DNA of 64,000 nt from Symbiodinium natans (GCA_905221605.1 CAJNDS010000505.1:51001-115000); one strand, 5' to 3'; positions 49,055 to 58,594 are shown, counted from the first letter of the stretch. Numbers and translations are program-made. The notes: generated by a model not told the origin, from the letters alone.

Positions 49055-49389
49055 TCAGTTCCCAACCCTGAACCCGTTCACCAGGTCTACGGGAACTGCT
49101 CTCACAGCTTGCAGGTTTGGGCTGTTGGCGGGTGGGCTCTGCATGTCGGTGATCTCACACACGTAAGACCCTAAAGCCCTATAAAGCCTCAAATTTTGGA
49201 GCCAGGCCGCCATGCCGAAGGAGTCTTTGAGGATGCTACTTGCGCGGGTGTAGTCCATCGGCCTCGGTTCAAGAAGGTTTGCTTGCTTGGTAAGCAATCG
49301 GCCTCCCATTCGGCCATTTCCGGCTTTTCGTAAAGGAACAAGGGCTTCTGGAGAAGGCGCCAGGGCTCCAGGAACTTGACCCCCCAGAC
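49055..49389 (-). CDS. Two coding segments in different frames, unrecognised protein
   Basis: The 5' segment 49283-49389 starts at ACAG|G and reads VWGVKFLEPWRLLQKPLFLY, then EKPEMAEWEADCLPS, with near-perfect coding codon choice. The second segment from 49262 reads PMDYTRASSILKDSFGMAAW, then LQNL, and stays open to 49055 (EITDMQSPPANSPNLQAV). The two frames differ. Removing 20 nt (49263-49282, GC...AG followed by G) joins them as LPSK-PMDY. Twenty bases is too short for a known spliceosomal intron, so this may be a frameshift, a sequencing error, or a larger intron with other borders. No domain recognised. Confidence 0.48.
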
Positions 49390-50235
49390 CTGTACCCCCT
49401 ACTATTAACCCTGAACCCTGTGCCCTAAACCCTGAAAGTTTTGGGTCTCGGGCTCCACTCGCCTAAGTGTGCGGGGCTTGTAGGGTTTAGGGCTGAGGGC
49501 TCAGTAGTCTGAGGGAGCAGGGGTTTGAGTTGGAGGGCTTTGGGGGCTTTAAGGCTTTTTACAAGATGAATTCATGCGTTCTAAGGAATTCAGGCTTCAG
49601 AACATTACCCTAAACCCTAATTAAACCCTACACCCCAAACCACAGGGCCCTTCTTCGGGCTTCGGCAAGAAGAAGTCGACTCAAACATTTCGGCCAAAGA
49701 GGCTGGCTGGGCCGGACAATCTGCTTCACTTCGGGCAGAGCCTGGGGGAGCGGAGGCCTTTTTTTTTTTTTTTTTTTGGGGGGGGGGGGGGGGGGCGTTT
49801 GGGGGGAAATCTCCAATAGTCCTATAGCGTTCTATGGTCCTAACGACCCGAATAACAACATCTAAGAAAGTCTAATCACGCCCAATCCCTAACATCACCC
49901 TAATGACTGGGGGCAGAGTTAAGTTTACGATCTGATCATGCTGTATGCACAGTAAGGGGGCATGCTATTGTGGGCTTGAAAACTACAACATGAAGGGTTC
50001 TCCGACATGAAAGGTCTTCATTTTGTGCCGATGCTCTCGTTCCACGCCCGGCATCCTAAACTCCAAGTTTAGGCTTTGCTTGCGGTAAGGCAGAACTCCC
50101 TGAATGCCAGAAGGTCCACCTATGGTAGGCACCCCAGACCCCTGTGCATTGATTCTTTGGTACCTATAGTTAATGTTTTTCCATGATGAAATGGTGCGAT
50201 GAACTCAGGAAGCCCGAATGAAGTCCTTTCCCCGC
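49390..50235. other. Spacer with telomere-like DNA and T/G junction
   Basis: Rich in CCCTAAACCC and GGGTTTAGGG fragments (49400-49640). Contains T19-G18 at 49759-49795 followed by CGTTTGGGGGG. No coding frame. Confidence 0.45.
49759..49795. repeat. T19-G18 homopolymer junction
   Basis: Same architecture as 38233-38261 but longer. It is followed by CGTTT and a second G-run. Confidence 0.9.
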
Positions 50236-51181
50236 CTGACGCCACTCGATGACATTGTTCTCGCTGTCGTACTCCTGGGCTTTGCAAATATGCAACTGAA
50301 ACCAGTTTTGGCTACACTATGCCCCCCCCACCCAACCTCCTCGAATCCCAACCCCGCACCCTGAAACCGAGGAACCCCTGCACGCCGGAACCCCTCGGTC
50401 CTTCTGTAGCTTCGCATAGTGCACGAGCACTTTTTTCATCTTCCCCCGGCTGACCGTGCCTCTGAGGAAGCCTTCCACCGGAGGGTTCCAGGGGTTTAGG
50501 GCGCCAAGCTTTGACAGCCTGCCCTCCGAACATACGTCAGACCTTCGAGAACCTTTCTTGGTTAACGAGGCTACATATGTGGAAGCTGCCATGTGCATGT
50601 GCAGGTGCACAGTGTTCTAGTAAGTGATTGTGGGATGGCATTATGGGGGGCTTTGTGGGGTTTTCATGGGTTCGCCGCTTCTTCGCCATCGGATTCTGAG
50701 GTACAGAAAAGGCTGGCCTTTGAAAAGCTTGTTGGGAAACTGAGGGTACTCTGCGTCTTCGTCTTCCCACACCTCAACTCGCTTTTGCAAGGGCTTGAGG
50801 GTATGGAGATGGCCAGATCGCTATGGGCCCCAAAGCACGAAGCAGCTAGGACGCCATTTCGGCCGCGACGTCCACGGGCTCATCTTCGCCGGTGTCGGCC
50901 ACCTCCTCCTGAATCCCCAGACACTCCGTGTGAGGATGATGGCGTTTAGGGTGCAGCATTTGGGCTTGAGATGGGTTTGGGGGGGCATTGGAAAAGCTCA
51001 CCCAACGTCCAAACGTGTTGTTTTGACCCAGTTCAAAAATGAAGCCCCTTGCGGGGGCACCTTTTGGAGGACCTTTTGGACATTTTTGCATAAGGTATCC
51101 ATATGCCATTGTGAAGGGTATCTGAATTTTGCAGAAGAGCTTGAGCTGTCTCTGACTTGCCGATGCCCCAACGTCACACAT
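50236..51181 (-). CDS. Four-exon gene, possible chromatin-reader-like protein
   Basis: Exons from 5' to 3': 50846-51181 (SQRQLKLFCKIQIPFTMAYG ... EEVADTGEDEPVDVAAEM); about 50700-50820 (LQKRVEVWEDEDAEYPQFPN, then KLFKGQPFLYLRIRWRR); about 50391-50482 (VEGFLRGTVSRGKMKKVLVH, then YAKLQKDRG); and 50236-50295 (LHICKAQEYDSENNVIEWRQ). All are rich in GAG/AAG/CAG. The third and fourth exons (GTV...G...KKVLVHY...D...N.IEWR) resemble the small beta-barrel of Tudor-knot/agenet domains, which bind histone tails. That is only a motif impression. The last exon has an AG acceptor and a GC donor. The first two segments lie in different frames about 30-50 nt apart, so the first exon's end is unresolved. Confidence 0.45.
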
Positions 51182-51329
51182 CTCCTAAGAGATAAGAGCC
51201 CTCCCAAACTAAGCCCCAACACTCGAAACCCTGAGCGCTCTCCAGGATTCAGGGTTTGAAGCTCTCATAGGGCAAGAAAACAGAACACAACTCCCCCTCC
51301 CCCCCCCCGCCCCGAAACCCTAAGTCTAC
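51182..51329. other. Short spacer
   Basis: CCCTAAG and C-run (51295-51310) sequence; nothing coding. Confidence 0.4.
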
Positions 51330-51443
51330 ATGGACACTGAAGCCTCCAACTCCAGCTTCTTGGGCACGGAGGACCCCGAGCCCATGGCGTCTTCGCTGCG
51401 GGGCGCGGAAGACGACGGCGCAGCCGTAGGGCGGGCGGCTTGA
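51330..51443 (+). CDS. Small acidic open frame, 37 codons
   Basis: ATG at 51330 to TGA at 51441: MDTEASNSSFLGTEDPEPMA, then SSLRGAEDDGAA. Strong codon bias (GAG, GAC, GGC) and a possible donor GTAGGG after GAA... make it either a short acidic peptide or a first exon. It is on the opposite strand from its neighbours. Confidence 0.33.
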   Translation: MDTEASNSSFLGTEDPEPMASSLRGAEDDGAAVGRAA

Positions 51444-51674
51444 GCCCGGAAGGCCGGGGTATGGGGGTTTAGGGTCTAATGGTTCAGGGTTCAGGGTTAG
51501 GGACCTGAGCAGCCTTGCAAATTTCAGTGTTGGGTTTGCAGGGTTTGTTGGGCTTGTAGGCTTTGCTGGGCTGGCATTCTTGGTGCCGTGTCGTTCGAGG
51601 ATTCTGAGCCTCTGGTTCTTCTTTCTTCAGACTTCACACCCCACACCCCCCACACGCACAAACATCCCAACGAC
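51444..51674. other. Spacer with telomere-like GGGTTTAGGG
   Basis: Contains GGTTCAGGGTTCAGGGTTAGGG at 51480-51501. A minus frame near 51580-51650 (SEERRTRGSESSNDTAP) may be a further exon of the next gene. Confidence 0.35.
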
Positions 51675-52766
51675 CCTGAAAGTTTCTGAATCTTGGAACT
51701 CTGCAGAGAAGTTGGCAAGCAAGACCTGGGTGAAGATGCCCCGCTCTTCGGCCCAGCGCAGCTTCTTTACCAGATAGGGCCAATCCTCTTGAATTAAGGT
51801 AAGCCCCAGCCTGACCCTGAAAGTTATACACGAAAAGTAACACAAAAAGCAAAAATGCAACATTCTTCGACTCTTGGAGTTGTCCTCTACCCGTGATTGC
51901 ACATATCTGCAGGGATTTTGGGAGGACTTCTATAGTCTACCCAGTGCAGAGGTCTTGCAAGAACTTACCTCCTGGCCAGGCAAGCTTGAGTCCACTATAG
52001 TCCACTCCTTCGGCAGGTCGCGAAGGACGTCTGCGAAATAGCGGTCCTGCCGGAGAAGGGCTGTTTGGGTGAAGAGGATCACGAACGTGATCAAGGCCTG
52101 TTGATGATGTGAATCGCTTCGCCTTTGTTCTATGTTGTCCAACGGCTGTTCGGATGCGAAGCCCCCCAAAAGCGGGAGAAGCAAAGCCGCACTAAGCCCG
52201 TCTCAAGAGTCTCTGAAGACAAAAACACAAGCGACCACAGCGGAAACACGGTCTAGAACTCTGGCTTGGGGGTCTCTGAATAGCAGGGGTATCCATTTTG
52301 GGGTTCCTATCATCAGGTTCAGAGCATGTTGGTGTACAGAATGGGTACCCCTACTTCGAGAATGACCCTTTGAGGGTTCAGGGTTCAGGATTTGGGGGGC
52401 CTTCCGGATTCTGTGGCGCACAATCCCTGTGCCTCGAACATGCGTGGCTCGAGGGCCTTCATGCGTGCCCACATCTCCTCGGCCAAGGGTTTTTTTTGGG
52501 GCGACCGTGAGCCTTCAAGGCACACGAGGCTTTAGGGCTTGGGGTTGGAGTTTAGGCTTCGTCAGGTTTATAGGGCTCAGGTTAAAAATTTCCAGCCCCG
52601 AAACCCTCAATCACTCGTGGTTCAGGGAGTGACTGGTGGAAATCACCTTTTCGAACCCTTTTGTACTTTTGGACATGTCCGGAATCCGACTGATGTCGGC
52701 AACAAAGCACAAACACGATGCGGGCAGTTCCCTATAGAACACGGCAGCCATCTTGAGAATGAACTC
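51675..52766 (-). CDS. Multi-exon gene with a membrane-type segment, unrecognised
   Basis: Four exons keep phase 0. 52647-52766 (EFILKMAAVFYRELPASCLC, then FVADISRIPDMSKSTKGFEK) is exactly 40 codons between AAAG|G and AAG|GTGATT. About 52400-52477 reads EMWARMKALEPRMFEAQ. 51969-52097 (ALITFVILFTQTALLRQDRY, then FADVLRDLPKEWTIVDSS) is 43 codons ending GAG|GTAAGT; its frame stays open upstream to about 52190. 51675-51785 reads DWPYLVKKLRWAEERGIFTQ, then VLLANFSAEFQDSE. The 183-bp intron 51786-51968 is GT-AG and the join reads PGQE-DWPY. ALITFVILFTQTALL could be a membrane helix. No family recognised. Same strand as, and just downstream of, the ankyrin gene at 53201. Confidence 0.55.
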
Positions 52767-52958
52767 CTTTAGCTAGCCAAAGGCAAGCAGCTACCAATTC
52801 ACAGGGCCCCTGAACCGTAACTCTTTGCCCTTCCTTGCTGGAAGTGAAGTCCCTCAAGCATCGCTGGAACCTGCATCTGTGCCAATCTGTGCCAGGCCTT
52901 CAGCGGCTGTCCGGGCATATGTGGCACCTCAGGGCATTTCCGTCAAGGGCACACGTTG

Positions 52959-53168
52959 TCACATCATCATCATCCTGCCAACAATAATGAGATGAAGCAC
53001 GCTGTTTGGTCCACCACTGGAGGAAGCGGGTGCCCATGCTTCAAGGCAGGGCCAAAATGTGCAATCCTGCTCCTCTTTCATGTACGAGCCTCCTGCAGAG
53101 CCGGCCCTTTGTCCGACTTTCTTTGCCAGCTCTGGAAGACAGTCGCTGGGCTTCTTGCATTTGTTGAA
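52959..53168 (-). CDS. Coding-like frame just downstream of the ankyrin gene
   Basis: After AACAG| the frame reads FNKCKKPSDCLPELAKKVGQ, then RAGSAGGSYMKEEQDCTFWP, and runs to TGA at 52959, ending in a CAT-repeat-derived run of Met. The first 40 codons look genuinely coding (AAG, GAG, CTG). It lies only 33 bp beyond the stop of the ubiquitin-like/ankyrin gene. It may be an exon of a following gene, or simply that gene's 3' untranslated region with residual bias. Confidence 0.35.
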   Translation of the reverse strand, partial: FNKCKKPSDCLPELAKKVGQRAGSAGGSYMKEEQDCTFWPCLEAWAPASSSGGPNSVLHLIIVGRMMMM

Positions 53169-53200
53169 CTGTTCAAAGCTATAAGGTCATTATGGTATTG

Positions 53201-54247
53201 TTAAAGGGCCCGCCGCCTCTTTGCAAGCCTTAGGTCGAAGCTGGGATCTGCGCGTGACAGCAAACGCGCAATTTCGAGGTGGCCATGGGACTCAGCGAAG
53301 CTGAGGGCTGTGTTGCCGTCGTGGTCAGCCACTTCGGGGTCCGCCTTGGCTTTTAGCAGCTGCCGCACGATTCCAACATGGCCAAGCCGTGAGGCATCAC
53401 CAAGAGCTGTCCTTCCAATCGAATCAACAAAGTCGATACCTGCGCTGGCTTCCAACAATAGCTGTACACTGTCTGAGCTGCCGTGGTAGGCTGCCAGAAT
53501 GAGAGCCGTGTTGCCTTCGTGGTCCGCCAGGTTCTTGTCTGCACCGGCTTTCAGCAGCATGCGCACAATCGCAACATGGCCGTGGCCAGATGCACGTATG
53601 AGTGCCGTGTTGCCCGATACGTCCGCGATGTCTTTGCTGGCACCGGCATCCAACAGCAGCCGGGCGGTGTCAACGTGGCCATTGGCAGATGCAAGCACAA
53701 GAGCTGTGCTGCCGAAGCTGTCAACCGAGTTCCTGTTTGTTCCGGCCTCCAAAAGCAAAGACACTGTCTGAGCCTGGCCTTTCACCGCCGCCGCATGCAA
53801 CGCGGTCCTGCCATCACTGGCAGCCAAGTCCTTATCGGCAGCAGCCTCCAGGAGGAGGCGAACAACGTCATCGTGGCCACAGCCTGATGCGTTCATCAGC
53901 GGCCTTTCCCCAAACATGCTCAGTGACATGCTGCGTAAGTCCGGATCTTGGGGACGCTGCAAGATGGCCTCAACTCGAGACACAACGCCTCGTAGTGCCT
54001 CGACAGCGAGCTCGTTTGCTTGAACCTGCGAAGCCTGGATGAAGGGCTGCAAGACGAGCTGCACATCGACGATGGCTTCCAAGGAGGCAGAGTCCTCCAA
54101 AATATTGCCCTGATGAAGGAGTTTCTGCCGGAATCGCGTGGGAAACCCGCGCTTCTGGAGGTACTGCTTGAGAGCCTTTGCATCGCTCAGCTCCTCCGAA
54201 GGCAGTGTCGCCAGCTCTTCGCCGGAGAGTGACCAGATGTGCAGCAT
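53201..54247 (-). CDS. Ubiquitin-like domain plus seven ankyrin repeats, intronless
   Basis: ATG at 54247 to TAA at 53201, 348 codons without interruption. Residues 1-70 (MLHIWSLSGEELATLPSEEL ... DVQLVLQPF) have the beta-grasp layout of a ubiquitin-like domain. Residues 75-100 are a helical linker. Seven ankyrin repeats follow at about 112-143, 145-177, 178-210, 211-243, 244-276, 277-309 and 310-339, with hallmarks such as DGRTALHAAAVKGQAQTVSL, GNTALIRASGHGHVAIVRML and GADKNLADHEGNTALILAA. The tail ends RLAKRRRAL, a basic patch. Ankyrin repeats bind proteins; Ubl-ankyrin proteins of this build are numerous in symbiotic dinoflagellates, with roles unknown. Absence of introns, in contrast with the split ankyrin gene at 38725, suggests origin by retroposition of an mRNA. 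No spliced-leader remnant was seen upstream of the ATG. Confidence 0.92.
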   Translation of the reverse strand: MLHIWSLSGEELATLPSEELSDAKALKQYLQKRGFPTRFRQKLLHQGNILEDSASLEAIVDVQLVLQPFIQASQVQANELAVEALRGVVSRVEAILQRPQDPDLRSMSLSMFGERPLMNASGCGHDDVVRLLLEAAADKDLAASDGRTALHAAAVKGQAQTVSLLLEAGTNRNSVDSFGSTALVLASANGHVDTARLLLDAGASKDIADVSGNTALIRASGHGHVAIVRMLLKAGADKNLADHEGNTALILAAYHGSSDSVQLLLEASAGIDFVDSIGRTALGDASRLGHVGIVRQLLKAKADPEVADHDGNTALSFAESHGHLEIARLLSRADPSFDLRLAKRRRAL

Positions 54248-55599
54248 CTAGGGATCGAGTGCCCAACTCCTCGATTCACGAACTATTGGGTTCTGAATGG
54301 CAGTTCTTCCGTTGGGGGAACGGAGTACAGAAAAGCTGCAGAAACCCAAAGTCCCAAATCGGCTTAGTTTTCTTGTTTCGGGACACTCTTCATTACACTT
54401 CAATCCCTAAAGCTGTGTCCGCTTAAGCAGTCGAGCAGCAGTGGGAAGCGGACGTCTGATGTCGGTGCTCCGACGCGCAAAGACCGAACCCTAGACCCTA
54501 AGCCTTCGTAAAGTCTCAAAATCACTTTAAACCTCGATTCTTCCCAAAAAAACCCATCCTCATTTTTGTTCATGCTAACCCCAAATAAGGACCTGGACAA
54601 CAGGGCTTCGGGGGCTTAGGGAGTTCAGTGTTTCAGGTGTTCAAGGATAGGATATGGTACTCTAAGGGGCTGCTTGAGGATAAGTCCAAGCTTCGGGGAT
54701 TTGGGGCCCTCGGGGGGTTTCGGATTAGGTTCTATATCTAATAAAAGTACACTTGAGGGTTTGGCAGGGGCCTAGGGTTTGAGTTTAGGAGTTCGAGGAG
54801 AAGCTTCGGAACAACGGTCTTCTCTTCATGACTTCACGAACAGGCCCACGGACAAGGGGGAGCATGGCATAGAAGCGCTTGCTCCCCTGAGCCTAAACCC
54901 AGTTAAGACCTATAAACCCTAAACCCAAAGTGGTCCTCGCACCATTCATAGAACCTTACAACCATCATCTACTTACCCGGAAGTACTGGACACCACAATC
55001 TCAGTCGCACCTTTTATCTCACTGCACGTTTCGCTAGCGCGGGCTCTACGATGCCGAAGCGATGACCAGCGAGTCTACAGGGTCCTAGTGTTTCGGTTCA
55101 TGCTGGGCTTCCTGCTGCCCGGTGGCTTATTCAGGCGTCTGAACACCCCTAAAAGCTCAAGAAACCAACTGAACCACACCAAGAGTTTCGGGGTTGCATT
55201 CTACCAGGCCCTTGTTGAAGAGAGATGCGTCCCAAGGTGTTCAGGGTTGTAACCCGCCATGAACCCTAAACCCTAAACCCTACACGCTAATAAACCCAAC
55301 ACCCTAAACCGAAGGGTTAGGATGGGGGGGGGGGGGGAGATCAGGGGGAGATCAGAAGAGGCCGAAGAGCTTCGAATCGGCTTGGCGGGACCTTGGGGGG
55401 GGGGCACTGGCTTGCCGGGCTTCCGCGCCTCGGAAGGGTGTGTTTGGCATGGAGGTGATTAGAAAAGGCAAACGAACCGGTTGTTTTTTGGGGGTTTAGT
55501 GGGTCGGCTTGTGTTGAAGTCATCGCTTTGGGTGTAGGGTTTAAAGGCTTGAGGGCCTGAGGGTGTAGGGCTTAGAGGGGTTATGGGTTTGTAGGGTCT
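54248..55599. other. Spacer upstream of the ankyrin gene
   Basis: No clear gene. Telomere-like CCCTAAACCCTAAACCCTA occurs at 55261-55284, and G-runs occur near 55327 and 55396. Short frames at 54425-54490 (plus: KQSSSSGKRTSDVGAPTRKD) and 55341-55523 (minus) are too weak to call. The interval just above 54247 would hold the ankyrin gene's promoter, but no recognisable element is present. Confidence 0.4.
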
Positions 55600-55740
55600 C
55601 GCGTTCATTCGGGCTTGGGCGCGGGGAAGGGCATCTACGAAGGGTGGAAAGGTCGTCTCTGGATCTATGATATTTTTAACAGGGGATGAAGGAAGTGTTT
55701 GCGCGGAGGATTCCTTGAGCCCACCCTGCCCAAATGCCAA
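55600..55740 (-). CDS. Possible exon, unrecognised
   Basis: The frame reads GLKESSAQTLPSSPVKNIID, then PETTFPPFVDALPRAQARMN. It has well-mixed composition and a serine/proline-rich, probably disordered character. The open frame continues to 55459 but becomes TTTAGGG-like, so the coding part likely ends near 55600. Confidence 0.33.
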
Positions 55741-55854
55741 AGCCCCTACCCCCTACTGCAACTCTTCAACCCATTAAACAACCTACAAGCCCCTTTTTGA
55801 ACTCCTAAGCTCCTGAAACCTAAGCATCCCCAACCCTGACTTCGTAAAGCCCCA

Positions 55855-55902
55855 ACCCTAAACCCTAAACCCTAAACCCTAAACCCTAAACCCTAAACCC
55901 TA
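55855..55902. repeat. Interstitial telomere array (CCCTAAA)n
   Basis: About 6.5 perfect heptamers in C-strand orientation, as at a left chromosome end. Confidence 0.95.
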
Positions 55903-56005
55903 CATCGGCTGGCTCGTGTGCCAAGCAGCACAACATCTTGCAGCTTCTGCGCAGTGCCCTCACCGAAGGCCTGCAACCAAAGGCGGAACACAGAGGCCTG
56001 TCTGA
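55903..56005 (-). CDS. Possible exon next to telomere array; strand uncertain
   Basis: On the minus strand after AGACAG|: ASVFRLWLQAFGEGTAQKLQ, then DVVLLGTRAS. On the plus strand: CAKQHNILQLLRSALTEGLQ, ending in TAG. Both have coding-like codons. I prefer minus because of its AG|G acceptor and the strand of its neighbours. Confidence 0.3.
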
Positions 56006-56033
56006 CTAGAATGGGTTTTGTGGGTAGCTTAAA

Positions 56034-56079
56034 GGAGAGAGAGAGATATATATATATACATATACATGTATATATGAAT
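56034..56079. repeat. (GA)n/(TA)n simple repeat
   Basis: GAGAGAGAGA followed by TATATATATACATATACATG. Confidence 0.85.
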
Positions 56080-56430
56080 ACACGATGTGTGTATATTTAT
56101 ATGTGCATGTCTGTATCAGTATATAGATGGGGAGTAGAAGGGGATGATTTAGCCCTGCATATGTCGTTCGGTTCCTCGCCACCCATTCTTTTTGCACAGG
56201 GACCCGAACCCCGACAAACCGAACCCCAACTCCTTAAACCACTAAGCACTATGCATCCCCCGCAACTCCTCCCTTACCTTGATCTTGGACGCCGCTGAGC
56301 CCTGGATTTTGCACCCCAAGTAACAACCCATCAGCCCACACATGATCTAACTATACATGATTATGTATAAATTTGCATGTGCTTACTTGTTTCTTTCGCT
56401 CACACCAACCTAGCTAGGGCCCAGTGATGT

Positions 56431-56463
56431 CTATCCATCTATCCATCTATCGATCTATCTATA
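56431..56463. repeat. (CTAT/CCAT)n tetranucleotide repeat
   Basis: CTATCCATCTATCCATCTAT followed by CGATCTATCTATAT; it directly adjoins the 3' end of the next coding frame. Confidence 0.85.
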
Positions 56464-56856
56464 TGGGAAAGCTGTGTATCTCGACATACGGCCTTGGCGT
56501 AGGCCGGCCGCTTGAGAAGCTGCAGCATGTAACGCCTGGCGGAAGGGAGCTCGACTCTGTGACCCCATACATGACAAACAACGTCGACCATCGAACTTGA
56601 GGATTGGAACACTTCTTCGAGCATTCCTGACACCTTTCAAAAAAGCACGCGTTTGCACAGTAGATTGCGCGAACATGTAAGCCCCTGCTGGCGGGCTCCT
56701 CGGAAGTATGTGGCAAGCGTTAGATCTAGGTGTGCCAATCCGAAGGCTTTCTTCCGTGAGCACCAAGAATGCCGCCGGGGGTGCTGAACGTTGGGCCAGC
56801 GAGGGAGCGTGTTGATGTCGGGGAAGAACAGTGGTACCTCGCAAACAAATTCCCAA
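56455..56856 (-). CDS. Two coding-like frames, probably two exons, unrecognised
   Basis: The upstream part in one frame reads AAFLVLTEESLRIGTPRSNA, then AYMFAQSTVQTRAFLKG. From about 56640, after TGAAAG|G, a second frame reads VSGMLEEVFQSSSSMVDVVC, then HVWGHRVELPSARRYMLQLL, then KRPAYAKAVCRDTQLS. The second stretch has the strongest codon bias and runs into the tetranucleotide repeat at 56463. Helical, basic and leucine-rich; no repeat family was convincing. A single gene with an intron or frameshift is the likeliest reading. Confidence 0.42.
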   Translation of the reverse strand: MGICLRGTTVLPRHQHAPSLAQRSAPPAAFLVLTEESLRIGTPRSNACHILPRSPPAGAYMFAQSTVQTRAFLKGVRNARRSVPILKFDGRRCLSCMGSQSRAPFRQALHAAASQAAGLRQGRMSRYTAFPYR

Positions 56857-57741
56857 GAGCTACTCCGCATTTTCCTGATGGATGTTGATCTATAGTAGAG
56901 TCTAGATAGAGATCTCTCGCTCAGTAGCTCTGAAGTCTCCCAAAGCTGTCAAGTGCCGAGGGCCCTGACATGACTGTTGCCACAAGTCGGGCCTTCTAAG
57001 GGTTCTTCGGCCCGCTTAGGGACTGTAGGGCTTGCGCAAGTACCACTAGGGCCTTGTACGGGAGAAAGGTTCTACAGCCTCAAACATGCTCAGAGCCCTT
57101 GAGGGCACATACAGCAAGTAGGAGCCCACGGCCACGTCGGCCACAGAGAAGGACTCCTGTCAGGGCCCTGCTTGGGATCTAGGGTTCACATACGGCTCGT
57201 ATGCACAGCCATAGGGTGTAGGTTTCGAGATTCTCAGTCTCTTTCCGATTCATAACTAGGGTTCAGACTCTCGTCTAGCATTTTGGAGCTACAGATGAAG
57301 GCTTCGATCAATCGAAGTCCTCTCCGCTGCCGAGAAGAAACTCGCGATCAGCGAGGAATGCGTCGAGTGTCCTCGCCACAGGGCGAAACCCCTGAAGCCT
57401 ATACTTCCGCTTAGGGTCCAAGCTTCATACCATATGCCCTGAACCGAAGACCCAAACTTAAACCACAAAGCCCTAGGCCTTGAAACGTGTACCTCTAAAT
57501 TGTTGAACCCTAAACCTTGCCTCGCAGGAACCCACGAAAAGCTTCAGATAAGATAAAGAGCTCTTGGCAACACTTATTGATGGAAGGTGTACTTATATGC
57601 TTGTGTCCGTGCCAAGTGCGTCTTTCGGGGCTCGGAGTTAGCAAATGTTTCCAACCCTAACCCCTCTAATTCTGAGCCCTGAACCCTAAACCTAACCTTA
57701 CACACAAACAATCGTCATCACTACTACTCGAGGCCACTCGC
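56857..57741. other. Spacer
   Basis: No coding frame of note. Short AT-rich and telomere-like pieces occur, for example CCCTAAACCTAACCTTACAC near 57677. Confidence 0.4.
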
Positions 57742-57820
57742 CTGAGAGCCGGCGGGTCGTCGGCCAGGCCCGTCCCCAGCACGCGGCCGTTGCCGTCTTC
57801 CTGGTGTCGCAGCTTTGTGT
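57742..57820 (-). CDS. Probable 79-bp exon with GC donor
   Basis: Bounded by AACTAG| and CTCAG|GCGAGT. It reads TKLRHQEDGNGRVLGTGLAD, then DPPAL. GC-rich, strong coding codons, hydrophilic. The GC donor matches those of the split ankyrin gene. Partner exons not found. Confidence 0.45.
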
Positions 57821-58142
57821 CTAGTTAGAAGTCATCTCTAAATTTAGAATCCCAAGTTGGGGAAAGTAGGTGTGCATATGTGAGTCTGTGAGTAGAATAT
57901 GTAGATATTGTATATATATATATATATATATATACATTTATACAGTATGCATATTGAAAATAGCCTTACATGTTATGTGCAATATTCTGAGGGGTGTACC
58001 TTGGACCCTTAAGGTTGGACCCCTGGGTTTTTGGAGACACATTTTAAAGATCCTTAAGGGTATACATAGGCCGTTTTAGGGAGAAATTAGGGAAACCTTT
58101 ATGTGTACGAGTCTTAAACCCTTGAAACATAAGCCCGAGACC
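57821..58142. other. AT-rich spacer
   Basis: Contains (TA)12 at 57911-57934 and CTTAAGG-type sequence. Nothing coding. Confidence 0.45.
57911..57934. repeat. (TA)12 dinucleotide repeat
   Basis: Uninterrupted TATATA run. Confidence 0.92.
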
Positions 58143-58594
58143 CTACAAGTCCCAACCCCAGTTTTGCAGCATTGGCTTTGGATTTGGTGCTGCTGTGTCT
58201 TTTCGAACTAGGGACTTGGTTCGGTACACCTGCGCTTTCGCGGATTTCACGACAAAGGACTCAAAGGACTCCAATTCATGAGGCATAGGTGCGCAAAATG
58301 CGGATCCAAAAGAGCGCAAGATTCGATTGCGCCGGGTTCCCGGCATTCAAGGAGGCCGACTGGACTTTCACACCTACGAACATTGAAAATGCCCGAAAGC
58401 ATAGCGATGACCTCTGCACACGATATGCCCACGGCACTCAAAAGGCCAGAGCCGCCTGCTCCCGAATTACCCAGCTCTTCACCGTTGTCAGCAAGAGAAG
58501 TCACTATGTGCCAGAAATCTGTGTAAGCGGCCAGCACATTCAGAAGCATACAGCACGCAGGTCTAAGAGGAGAACACTTAGCACTGAACCCCAA
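58143..58594 (-). CDS. Gene fragment with two overlapping-frame segments, 3' end present
   Basis: The upstream segment (58594 down to about 58370) reads MLLNVLAAYTDFWHIVTSLA, then DNGEELGNSGAGGSGLLSAV, then GISCAEVIAMLSGIFNV, where GTAGGTG could be a donor. The downstream segment (58346 to TAG at 58143) is in another frame: PMPHELESFESFVVKSAKAQ, then VYRTKSLVRKDTAAPNPKPM, then LQNWGWDL. Both have coding codons. The second segment has its own ATG at 58346. Either one gene with an intron in 58300-58375 or two adjacent exons. Family unknown. Confidence 0.48.

Noticed and set aside
52956-53204. Plus-strand frame beginning with a His-rich stretch
   Set aside because: The His codons come from a CAT repeat; the minus strand has better coding character here.
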